64,000 bases of DNA from Pseudomonas putida (lineage in GTDB: Bacteria; Pseudomonadota; Gammaproteobacteria; Pseudomonadales; Pseudomonadaceae): NCBI RefSeq assembly GCF_004357765.1, contig NZ_SMTE01000019.1:1-64000 (forward strand), read 5' to 3'. Position numbers and translations under genes: made by a program. The notes beneath the pieces are model-generated. The model was given only the letters and a program-made list of their open reading frames with translations, had not been told where the DNA came from and searched no databases. Below, piece after piece: positions 57,063 through 64,000 of this stretch; positions within the stretch are counted from its first letter, which is position 1, and each line of letters starts with the position of its first letter.

Positions 57063-57140
57063 GCTGCCACCTTGCGCGATGGTCTGAATCGACAGACCCA
57101 CGCGTGGTCAGGGTGACCACGCATCAGGCCGTCTGCAGGC

Positions 57141-57752
57141 TTACATCGGTGGCTGGAAGCCGTTCTTACCGACGGCGACACCGCGGGCGGTCTTGCCGTC
57201 TTCGGCAGGAAACACCACGACCTTGGCGCCTTTGACCAGCTCCTGGGTCGAGCCTGGTTCGATGAACGCGATCGGTACGTCGTCAGGTACCACAAGCTCT
57301 TTGGTGCCGCCCTTGTACTTGACGCTCAAGGTGCGGCCATTAGCGCTGGAGAGCTTACCCACCGTACCGTTGGTCATGGTGCCGGTACTTCCGTCGGCAT
57401 TCTGCCAGCCATAGTGACCCTCGCCGCTTCCCTTGAGTCGGGCATCGAAGACCGTGACTTCCAGTGCTTTAAGGGTGCCGTTGGCCTGGGGGATAGCAGC
57501 CGACCCTACGAAGCTGTCGGTCTTGATCGAGGCAAGGTCGGCGTGTGAAGCGCTGACCACACCGGTCTTGTCGCTCATTGCGATGCTTTGGTGCATGCCG
57601 GAGCGGGTGGTGAAGCTCAAGGTGTTGTTGCTGAAATCTTCAACCCCCCCCCGCAGTGGTTTGATCACCGGCATATCTGCCGCACTGGCGAGGAGCGTGG
57701 CAGCCGCCATGCAGATTCCGAACGAGCTGGACAGGACGTTCTTCATTTTCAT
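57141..57752 (-). CDS. Exported protein, first gene of the cytochrome b/molybdoenzyme operon
   Basis: A 203-residue periplasmic protein with a signal peptide (GICMAAATLLASA, cleavage before ADMP). The mature part is all-beta with two related halves: LSFTTRSGMHQSIAMSDKTGV and GRTLSVKYKGGTKELVVPDDVPIAFIEPGS. The latter resembles the OB-like repeats of DUF5666-type proteins. No cysteines remain after export, so it is not a cytochrome. It may bind or present substrate for the molybdoenzyme. The start has AGGA 9 bases upstream. A run of nine G lies near codon 35. Function unknown. Confidence 0.75.
   Translation of the reverse strand: MKMKNVLSSSFGICMAAATLLASAADMPVIKPLRGGVEDFSNNTLSFTTRSGMHQSIAMSDKTGVVSASHADLASIKTDSFVGSAAIPQANGTLKALEVTVFDARLKGSGEGHYGWQNADGSTGTMTNGTVGKLSSANGRTLSVKYKGGTKELVVPDDVPIAFIEPGSTQELVKGAKVVVFPAEDGKTARGVAVGKNGFQPPM
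57644..57652 (-). repeat. G9 homopolymer near the 5' end of the exported-protein gene
   Basis: Nine consecutive C on the plus strand are nine G in the coding strand, at codons 34-37 just after the signal peptide (LRGGVED). Slippage by one base would end the frame early. Confidence 0.9.
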
Positions 57753-57848
57753 CGGGACATTTCCTCTGTTTGAAGTCCCTTGATGCTAAGTTCCGTCCTG
57801 GCACTCGAAGATGACCGGCCGATTACATTTGCGTCAAGATTGGTCAGA

Positions 57849-58700
57849 TCAAGGGCCCAGCATGTCGACGGCGAGATCGGCCAGGGCGCGAAGCCGATCC
57901 ATCTGGCGCATGTCGTGGTGGTAGCCCATCCAGATATCGCGCCCAGGTGGCTGGCCACCGATGTCCTGCAGCCGCAAATAGGGCAGCTTGTCGCCCAGTG
58001 GGCGGGGTAACACCGCCACCCCCAGCCCCATGCCGCACATTTGTGCTTGGACCGTCCGGCTGCTGCTGGTGAATACGGTCTTGGCGCGGGGGAACAGCTC
58101 CTGCAACCAGCGTACGTCGGGATAATGGGCCTGGGCGGTGTTCATCGTGATCAGTCCCAGGCCATCACCCTCGTTCGACGCAGTAAGTGGCAGATCGGCG
58201 GCGCTGTAGAGGCCATAGTTCATCGTCATCAAGCGGCGTTGCACGATGTCCGGTTCAGTGAACGGAACGATGCGAAAGGCGATGTCGGCATCGCGACGTG
58301 AGAGGTCGAACAATCGATGGCCCGGGATCACTTCCGGGACGATCAAGGGATAACGCCGGTTTAGTTCCCCGAGCACGGGGGATAGCACGTAGCCGGCGAA
58401 CCAGTCTGCCGAGGAGATGCGCAGCAGCCCTTCAGGTTGGTCGCTGTCACCGGCAATGTGTCGCTCGATGGCCAGCGCGTTTTGTTCCATTTCTTGCGCC
58501 AGGCGCAGGATCTTGTCACCGCTGTCGGTCAAGACCAGCGCTTGTCCGACACGACGAAAGAACACCTGTCCGCTGGCCTGCTCCAGCGCATTGAGCCGCC
58601 GCCCCACGGTGGGATGGCTCACCCCCAGTTGTTTCGCGGCAGCGCCGAGGGAGCCGGTGCGGACAATTGCCAGGAAGACGCGCAAGTCGTTCCAGTCCAT
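57849..58700 (-). CDS. LysR-family regulator
   Basis: A 283-residue LysR protein. The HTH spans about residues 3-62 (LRVFLAIVRTGSLGAAAKQLGVSH, then PTVGRRLNALEQ), and the effector domain follows to the end. The start at 58700 (MDWNDLRVF) has GAGG 6 bases before it and removes a cysteine-rich, non-family extension. It is divergent from the NAD(P)-dependent oxidoreductase gene across 114 bases, so that gene is the likely target. Confidence 0.9.
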   Translation of the reverse strand: MDWNDLRVFLAIVRTGSLGAAAKQLGVSHPTVGRRLNALEQASGQVFFRRVGQALVLTDSGDKILRLAQEMEQNALAIERHIAGDSDQPEGLLRISSADWFAGYVLSPVLGELNRRYPLIVPEVIPGHRLFDLSRRDADIAFRIVPFTEPDIVQRRLMTMNYGLYSAADLPLTASNEGDGLGLITMNTAQAHYPDVRWLQELFPRAKTVFTSSSRTVQAQMCGMGLGVAVLPRPLGDKLPYLRLQDIGGQPPGRDIWMGYHHDMRQMDRLRALADLAVDMLGP

Positions 58701-58814
58701 GACGTACCTCGCACAAAGATGAACGGCGAAGATGCAGCAATGGCAGTCCCGTCGCAACCCTTGCAACGGCACAGTGACGACTACAGGCCTGTATTGCGGG
58801 CGAGGAGAGCTGGC

Positions 58815-59684
58815 ATGGACATTGGTTTCGTGGGAGTTGGTAGCATGGCGCAGGCGATGATCCCGTTGCTGTTACGGGCGGGTTATCGAGTGGGCGTCTG
58901 GAACCGCAGCGCCGGGTCGCTATCTGGATTGGGAGACGTTGGTGTATTGCCGTCGGCGTCTGCAGCGTTGCAGGCACCTGTGGTCATCAGCATGCTGGCC
59001 GACGATCAAGCAGTGAAAGAGGTCTTGCTGGCTCCGGGAGTCTTGCAGGGCGCGGCCAAGGGCTGCATTCATATCGTGATGTCGACGCTTTCGCCTGCGC
59101 TCATCGAGCAGTTGGCGAGCCAACATGAGGCGTTCGGGCTCGGTCTGGTCGCAGCCCCGGTTTTCGGTATCCCTGCAGTGGCCGCCAGGGGCGAACTGAA
59201 TATCTTGGCTGCTGGCGATCCAGCAGCCATCGAGCGGGTGCAGCCGGTGCTCGATGTGCTCGGCAAACATACCTGGCGGCTGGGTGACCGGCCGGTGCAG
59301 GCCTGCATTGCCAAGGTCGCGGGCAACATGATGATCAGTCAGGCCATCGAGGCCCTGGCCGAAGCCAGTCATCTTACCGAGCGTCACGGCCTGAGCGCGC
59401 AGGCATTCATCGAGGTGGTCACCCAGACCCTGTTTGCCTGCCCGAGCTATCAGCGTTACGGACTCAATATAGTCAACGGTCGCTACGAGCCCGGCTTCAA
59501 GCTTTCCCTCGGCCTCAAGGACGTCGACCTCGCGTTGGCTGCCGGTCAGGCCCAGGGGCTTTCTCTTCCGGCTGCTAGCGCGGTGCGTCGCCGAATGGCG
59601 GCTGCGCTGGAGAGAGGGCTTGGCAGCCAGGATTGGTCAGTGCTGGCGACGGTGGCCGACGATCTGAGTGAAAGGGGCGCTTAG
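58815..59684 (+). CDS. 3-hydroxyisobutyrate dehydrogenase-like NAD(P)-dependent oxidoreductase
   Basis: A 289-residue beta-hydroxyacid dehydrogenase. The Rossmann motif GVGSMA is at residues 7-12 (IGFVGVGSMAQAM). WNRSAGSL after beta-2 suggests NADPH. APVFG is a variant of the substrate-site DAPVSGG, and the catalytic lysine is Lys167 (IAKVAGNMM). It could be a glyoxylate/succinic semialdehyde reductase or an imine reductase-like enzyme. The change of the usual APVSGG to APVFGIP hints at a non-standard substrate. GAGGAG precedes the ATG. Confidence 0.88.
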   Translation: MDIGFVGVGSMAQAMIPLLLRAGYRVGVWNRSAGSLSGLGDVGVLPSASAALQAPVVISMLADDQAVKEVLLAPGVLQGAAKGCIHIVMSTLSPALIEQLASQHEAFGLGLVAAPVFGIPAVAARGELNILAAGDPAAIERVQPVLDVLGKHTWRLGDRPVQACIAKVAGNMMISQAIEALAEASHLTERHGLSAQAFIEVVTQTLFACPSYQRYGLNIVNGRYEPGFKLSLGLKDVDLALAAGQAQGLSLPAASAVRRRMAAALERGLGSQDWSVLATVADDLSERGA

Positions 59685-59705
59685 CGCAATTCTTTCACCG
59701 GATAC

Positions 59706-59732
59706 CCTTGCTCCGGATCATCCGGAGCAAGG
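59706..59732. terminator. Perfect hairpin between convergent genes
   Basis: A perfect 12-bp stem (CCTTGCTCCGGA/TCCGGAGCAAGG) with a TCA loop lies 21 bases after the oxidoreductase stop and before the MFS gene end. It is strong enough to halt transcription but lacks a T tract. Confidence 0.5.
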
Positions 59733-59840
59733 CGCTCCCAGGACCTTGCACAGGGTCCGCATCCGAGGCGTCAAGTTGCTTTCCAGCAGAGGCTCGAGTG
59801 CTGGGCCATGCTTGTAGTAGGCAGATCGCCGGACATGCGT

Positions 59841-61268
59841 TTAGCGACCGATGGACTGGCGGGCCAGCGAGAAACTCAGCCCGGCGCCGGCGGCAAGGCA
59901 GCCGGCGATGCACAGAAGGGCGACGATGAAGGCATGTCCGATGGCCGCTTCGTCGCCATTGGGGCCGACGAGCGTGTAAAACACTCCACCGATCACCGCG
60001 ACGCTCAATGCGGTGCTGACTTGTAGCGTCGAGCTGGCGATGCCGGCAATCATGCCCGACAGTGCGGGGGCTACCCGGCTGGTGATCATGCTCATCAAGG
60101 TCGGCAGCGCCAGTCCTTGTCCAAAGCCGATCAGGAACAGGGGCAGGGCAAGCAGCATGGGAGGTGCAGAGGCAGAAATCGGTGTCATCACCACTAGCCA
60201 GATCAAGGCCAACAGGCCCACGACCTCAAGTCCCATTCCGAAAGCGTTGAGATAGATGCCGAGCACCCGTCTGAATCGAGCTGTCGAGAGCGGCCCCAGA
60301 AGGAAACCCATGCCGAATGGCAGGAACGTCAGGCCAGCGCTGAGGGCACTGACATGTAATGCGCCCTGCAGATAGATCGACAACAGCAGGAAGAACACGC
60401 CGATCGCGTAGAATGACAAAGCGACCAACAGCGCACGGCCCAAGCCTGGAGCCTGCAATGCCAGCGGGTTGAGCAGCGGGTTACCGCCGGCAAGGAACAG
60501 GCGCGTTTGATGGCGCCAGAGCAACCAGCCTAGCACCGGAGCCGCCAGCAAAGTCAGCCAGGACCACAAGGGCCAGCCCGCTTCACGGCCTTCGATCAAG
60601 GGTACGATGAGAGCGCTCAACGTCAAAACCGACAACAGCATGCCTATCAGGTCCAGCTTGCTTGCCTGACGTGCACGGGTTTCGCTGAGCAAGGGCACGC
60701 CGAATAAAATGACCAGCAGCGCAATGGGCAGGTTGACCAGGAAAATCGCCCGCCAACCCAAGCCCAAGACATCGAGTGATATCAACACGCCTCCCAGGGC
60801 CTGGCCGACCACCGAGGCCAGCCCGAAGACCGCGCCATAGATACTCAGTGCCAGCGGCTTTTCCGCCTCCGGGAAGATCGCCTGCACCGATGCCAGGGCC
60901 TGTGGGGCCATGATTGCCGCCGTTATGCCCTGAAGGGCGCGTCCGGCGACCAGTACCCAGGGTGACTCGGCGAGTCCGCAGATCAGCGACGCCGTAGCGA
61001 AGCCGATCAGGCCGAGGAAGAACATCCGCCCGCGTCCATAGAGATCACCCAGGCGTCCTCCGGTGATCAGGGTCACGGCATACAGTCCGGCATATGAGGA
61101 AATGACCAGTTGCTCAGCCGAAGAGGCGGTGTTCAGGTCTTGCTGGATCGAGGGCAATGCGACATTGACGATGAAGAAGTCCAAGGGCGGCAGGAACGCC
61201 CCGACCAGCAGAATGACGAACATCGACCAACGACGTCGTTCGATAGGGAGAGCATGGATGCTTGACAT
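59841..61268 (-). CDS. MFS multidrug exporter (DHA2, 14-TMS type)
   Basis: A 475-residue major facilitator of the DHA2 type. Motif A appears as GGRLGDLYGRGRMFF (about residues 68-82), and the LDFFIVNVALPSIQQDL start of helix 1 is typical. Motif C-like GLASVVGQALGGVLI follows. About 14 helices are visible. It would extrude toxic compounds with proton exchange. The start at 61268 has GAGAAGG upstream. It is divergent from a TetR regulator, the usual efflux repressor arrangement. Confidence 0.92.
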   Translation of the reverse strand: MSSIHALPIERRRWSMFVILLVGAFLPPLDFFIVNVALPSIQQDLNTASSAEQLVISSYAGLYAVTLITGGRLGDLYGRGRMFFLGLIGFATASLICGLAESPWVLVAGRALQGITAAIMAPQALASVQAIFPEAEKPLALSIYGAVFGLASVVGQALGGVLISLDVLGLGWRAIFLVNLPIALLVILFGVPLLSETRARQASKLDLIGMLLSVLTLSALIVPLIEGREAGWPLWSWLTLLAAPVLGWLLWRHQTRLFLAGGNPLLNPLALQAPGLGRALLVALSFYAIGVFFLLLSIYLQGALHVSALSAGLTFLPFGMGFLLGPLSTARFRRVLGIYLNAFGMGLEVVGLLALIWLVVMTPISASAPPMLLALPLFLIGFGQGLALPTLMSMITSRVAPALSGMIAGIASSTLQVSTALSVAVIGGVFYTLVGPNGDEAAIGHAFIVALLCIAGCLAAGAGLSFSLARQSIGR

Positions 61269-61501
61269 GAAAAGGGCCTTCTCTGGAGTCTGCAAACCCA
61301 GCGTCCTGGTTGAGTGCCTCGCAGCGATTCAGCCAGCAGTGGGGAACACGCCCAGTGTGTGATGCACACGGTGGTACCGGGACTGCCATTTATGTACGTT
61401 TGGCGTTCATTCCTGTACGCCGGGGAGCATCGCGCCGCGCAGCGCTCAAGCACCCATCGAACAGCAGGTGGCGAAACGCCACGCCTCGAACCGTGTTGAC
61501 G

Positions 61502-61527
61502 GCCACCCTACCAGAAGGTAGGGTGGC
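61502..61527 (+). promoter_or_regulatory. Perfect inverted repeat covering the tetR ribosome site
   Basis: GCCACCCTACC-AGAA-GGTAGGGTGGC is a perfect 11-bp repeat with a 4-base centre, ending 3 bases before the tetR ATG at 61531. It includes the only ribosome site candidate (GGTAGGG). As DNA it could be the TetR operator; as RNA it would form a stable stem hiding the start region. Confidence 0.65.
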
Positions 61528-61530
61528 GTC

Positions 61531-62115
61531 ATGATTACGCATTCCAAGACCTATTTCGAAATCCTCGACTGTACCCGTGCCTTGGTCATCGCCGGCGGTT
61601 ATAGCGGGTTCAGTTACGCGGATATCTCCGCGTTTGTCGGCATCCGTAAAGCCAGCATCCATCACCACTTTCCGACCAAGGTGGACCTGGTTCGTACCCT
61701 CGTCAGCCAGTACCGGCAAGAGGCGCAGGCGGGTCTCGAACACCTCGACCGTGCGATCCCTGATCCTGCCGAGCAACTCCGGGCGTACATTGGTTACTGG
61801 CTGGAGTGCATTGGAGATGCAACCAAGGGCTATTGTGTGTGTGCATTGCTAGCCACCCAGATTCCGGTATTGCCTGAAGAAATCGTGGTGGAGGTCAGGG
61901 CGCATTTCCAGATGTTGTCTGCCTGGTTGGTTTCCGTATTCGAACGAGGGGCTGAGCAAGGTCGCCTGGTCCTGCCGAGCGATGCTCGCAGCGAGGCAGA
62001 AACCTTCATGGCTACCGTTCATGGGACGATGCTTTCAGCCCGGGCCTATGGCGATCCCAGTATATTCGGGGTGATCACCCAACCGATGATCGAAAGGCTC
62101 ATTACTGGGAAGTGA
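61531..62115 (+). CDS. TetR-family regulator
   Basis: A 194-residue TetR repressor. The HTH is at about residues 10-55 (LVIAGGYSGFSYADISAFVG, then IRKASIHHHFPTKVDLV), and the ligand domain has three cysteines (ECIGDATKGYCVCALL). The family tail is LPSDARSEAETFMATVHGTM. It is divergent from the MFS exporter and so is its likely repressor. A perfect inverted repeat covers its ribosome site. Confidence 0.92.
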   Translation: MITHSKTYFEILDCTRALVIAGGYSGFSYADISAFVGIRKASIHHHFPTKVDLVRTLVSQYRQEAQAGLEHLDRAIPDPAEQLRAYIGYWLECIGDATKGYCVCALLATQIPVLPEEIVVEVRAHFQMLSAWLVSVFERGAEQGRLVLPSDARSEAETFMATVHGTMLSARAYGDPSIFGVITQPMIERLITGK

Positions 62116-62204
62116 TGGAAACGATCGCAGTGCAACCCTTCTAGCCACAGCATCGCTGCGGCTGGCGACCCCCGGTATCAGTCGACGACAGAGGGCCTGT
62201 GCCC

Positions 62205-62279
62205 ATGCACATTCTGGTTATAGAAGTTGACATCCTCCCCGCACTAAAGTACGGGGTATCTCGCGGAGAAAACCGATGA
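62205..62279 (+). pseudogene. Remnant of a response regulator start joined to an IS-end-like hairpin
   Basis: MHILVIE, the first seven residues typical of an OmpR-type response regulator (strand beta-1 before the acidic pair), are followed at once by a hairpin sequence and stop after 24 codons. The rest of the receiver and DNA-binding domain is absent. A kinase tail lies immediately downstream, as expected if one deletion removed the middle of a regulator-kinase gene pair. Confidence 0.5.
62229..62256. mobile_element. IS200/IS605/IS1341-type end remnant (candidate)
   Basis: TGACATCCTCCCCGC-ACTAAAGTACGGGG resembles the subterminal hairpin seen at ends of IS200/IS605-family elements (CATCCTCCCCGCCC-type palindromes). 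The stem has one mismatch and an AA centre. No tnpA or tnpB gene remains. Identification is from memory of the motif and unverified. Confidence 0.35.
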
Positions 62280-62559
62280 GGGAAGTCACATCGAACTACG
62301 GGCAATTTTCGCGGCAGATGAATGTCGTATCGAGGTCGAAAATCAGGGGCCTGGGCTCAGCGAAGCGGTCTTGAACAAGGGATTCGACCGCTTCTACCGC
62401 GGCGACGCCTCTCGGCACCAGTTGTCCGATTCCAATGGGTTGGGATTGGCCATCGTGACCGCCATCATGCACTTGCATGGAGGGCGTGCAGCGGTCAGCC
62501 AGCCTGAGCCTGGGCAAATATGCTTTGCGTTGCGCTTCCCCGTGAAGATTCGCCCTTAA
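62272..62559 (+). pseudogene. Histidine kinase C-terminal fragment
   Basis: In one frame to the stop at 62559 the sequence shows the end of a HATPase domain: IEVENQGPGLSE (G1-like box), FDRFYRGDASRHQLSDSN (F box) and GLGLAIVTAIMHLHGG (G2 box), then a final strand. The N box, phosphohistidine and sensor parts are missing. It resembles heavy-metal sensor kinases of the CusS/CopS group. No start codon or ribosome site fits a functional gene. It is the tail of a deleted two-component operon. Confidence 0.8.
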
Positions 62560-62690
62560 TGCTCTTGCCTGCCCGCAGTGAACTGATCCATGGCCAAAGG
62601 CTAGATATTTTTGAGCAGTAACCACATTGGCTGTTCTGGCGTTCGTTGGTCCAAACACGCAGACATGTACTTGATGATGTCGCGCTGACT

Positions 62691-64000
62691 CTAGAGAGTC
62701 GTCTTGCGCTGCGCCTGTCGAGACTTGCCCGTGGGGGTTTTGCTCCCGCCGCGGGCTACCTTGCCTTTGCCGCCGCGCTTCTTCTTCCACGCAGGCGCCT
62801 TGCCCACCGCTGGCCCACTGATGCTCAGGCGTAACCCACTGCAGCGCTGCACCAGCTTGCCCATCCAAGCCGATTGACGGGTAACGAACTCTTCCAGGGT
62901 CATCTCACCGCTCTGCACCATGTCCAGCGCCTGTTCCCAGATGGCGGTGGTCCCAGGGTCGGCAATCGCCCGCGGCACCGCGTCGATCAGGCTGAACGCG
63001 GCCGGGGTGGCGGACAACGCCTTGCCGTTCTTCACCAGGTAGCCACGGTCGAGCAGGCCTTGAATGATGCTGGCGCGGGTCGCCTCGGTGCCGATGCCAG
63101 TAGTGTCCTTGAGCTTCTGCCTCAAGCGCGGATCGTCCACCAGCTTGGCGACGTTCTTCATCGCCTTGATCAGGTCGCCTTCGGTGAATGGCTTGGGTGG
63201 TTGCGTCCACATGTCCTTGAGTTGCAGGCCGCGCAGCAGGCAATCGTCTCCTTTGCGCAGCGCTGGCAGCACCTGGGCAGGCGCTGCTTCGCGGCCCTTG
63301 GCCGGCGTCAGCGCCTCGGGCAGGGCGCGGCGCCAGCCGGGCTCGACGATCTGCTTGCCGACGGCACGCAAGGCATGGCCAGCGCAGTCGAATTCGGCCT
63401 GGGTGCGGTCGTATTCGTGATTGGGCAGGAACTGCGCCAGGTAGCGGGCGCGGATCAGGGTGTACACGGCCTTGTACTTGGGCGGCAGGCGCGATGGGTC
63501 GCTGGCGGCTGCGGTTGGGATGATGCCATGGTGGGCGCTGACCTTGGCGTCGTTCCAGGCCCGCGACCGACGTTGCGGTTCCAGGTGGGCTTGCAGCGGG
63601 GCGAGGCTGGCATCGGCGCGCAGCAGGGCGGCAAGGATGCCCGGGGCCTCGACGTGCTGGCTGAGAGGCAGGTAACCACAGTCACTGCGTGGATAGGTGA
63701 TCAATTTGTGCGTCTCGTACAGCGCCTGGGCGATGTCGAGGGTTTCCTGGGCGCCAAGGCCGAACTTCTTCGAGCACAGTTCCTGCAAGGTGCCGAGGTC
63801 GAAGGGCAGGGGAGCGGCTTCGCGCACGCGCTCGGTGGCCACGTCGAGTACCTTGGCGGTGCCGGCTGTGCCCATGGCGGCGGCTGCCTGTTGCGCCAAC
63901 TCCTGGTTCAGACACCGCCCTTGGTCATCGCAGGCGTCTTCCGGCGCACGCCACTGGGCATTGAACGTTTGGCCATGGTGCTCCAGTTGCACCTCGATGG
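62691..64000 (-). CDS. topB: DNA topoisomerase III, C-terminal part (continues past the window)
   Basis: About 436 C-terminal residues of a type IA topoisomerase are in the window; the start lies beyond position 64000. The catalytic tyrosine is in the conserved KLITYPRSDCGYLP segment, and AHHGIIPTA, GIGTEATRASIIQGLLDRGY and an AHHGIIPT-type metal/DNA site follow. The C-terminus ends in a basic lysine/arginine-rich tail (KKKRGGKGKVARGG) without zinc fingers, as in TopB. It decatenates DNA and resolves recombination intermediates with RecQ. It borders the decayed accessory block. Confidence 0.95.
   Translation of the reverse strand, partial: IEVQLEHHGQTFNAQWRAPEDACDDQGRCLNQELAQQAAAAMGTAGTAKVLDVATERVREAAPLPFDLGTLQELCSKKFGLGAQETLDIAQALYETHKLITYPRSDCGYLPLSQHVEAPGILAALLRADASLAPLQAHLEPQRRSRAWNDAKVSAHHGIIPTAAASDPSRLPPKYKAVYTLIRARYLAQFLPNHEYDRTQAEFDCAGHALRAVGKQIVEPGWRRALPEALTPAKGREAAPAQVLPALRKGDDCLLRGLQLKDMWTQPPKPFTEGDLIKAMKNVAKLVDDPRLRQKLKDTTGIGTEATRASIIQGLLDRGYLVKNGKALSATPAAFSLIDAVPRAIADPGTTAIWEQALDMVQSGEMTLEEFVTRQSAWMGKLVQRCSGLRLSISGPAVGKAPAWKKKRGGKGKVARGGSKTPTGKSRQAQRKTTL

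Overview
The window reads as the chromosome of a fluorescent Pseudomonas of the P. putida group. The signs are high G+C Pseudomonas-type genes, a fused nuoCD within a 13-gene nuo operon, a 441-residue AceA, a TTG-initiated gacA followed by uvrC, pgsA and tRNA-Gly, a P. putida-type REP pair, and paired fecI/fecR/TonB-receptor genes. This assignment rests on recognised families and gene order, not on a database search.

Layout. 1-18.7 kb: the 5S rRNA end of an rRNA operon and its terminator; a universal stress protein with an ANR/FNR-type box facing miaE; small stress and envelope genes; an iron cell-surface-signalling set (fecI, fecR and an IutA/ChtA-like receptor with a signalling domain); a PQQ-type sugar dehydrogenase, an AFG1/ZapE-like ATPase, a secreted alpha/beta hydrolase, a DUF411-yqaA pair, a TrhP-type tRNA hydroxylase, an AI-2E permease and a second TonB receptor; then a very small P2-like phage remnant (LuxR-type helix-turn-helix protein, truncated gpL, holin-like protein, CI-type repressor, Ogr/Delta zinc finger). 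18.7-33.7 kb: the complete nuoA-N operon for respiratory complex I on the minus strand. 34.3-42.5 kb: isocitrate lyase with a long leader, a stand-alone secretin-N protein divergent from an AAA ATPase, a SulP transporter, a REP pair and a second EF-G. 42.5-54.3 kb: a GABA-type aminotransferase, LysR regulator and GabP-like permease that share an operator-like motif, a glutathione transferase, a Pit phosphate transporter, then gacA-uvrC-pgsA-tRNA-Gly.

54.3-62.6 kb, directly after tRNA-Gly, is accessory and partly decayed. It holds an acetyltransferase with two internal in-frame deletions, an SDR and SnoaL-like pair, a broken periplasmic molybdoenzyme/cytochrome b system (internal deletion plus a GGCT-repeat frameshift) with an intact exported partner carrying a G9 tract, a LysR/dehydrogenase divergent pair, an MFS exporter with a divergent TetR regulator, and a two-component system reduced to a few N-terminal codons and a kinase tail around an IS-end-like hairpin. 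The window closes inside topoisomerase III.

No clearly new biological system is proven. The best candidates for a second look are the decayed and possibly phase-variable redox locus, the domesticated-looking phage regulator cassette, the secretin-N/AAA ATPase divergent pair, and several unannotated regulatory palindromes.
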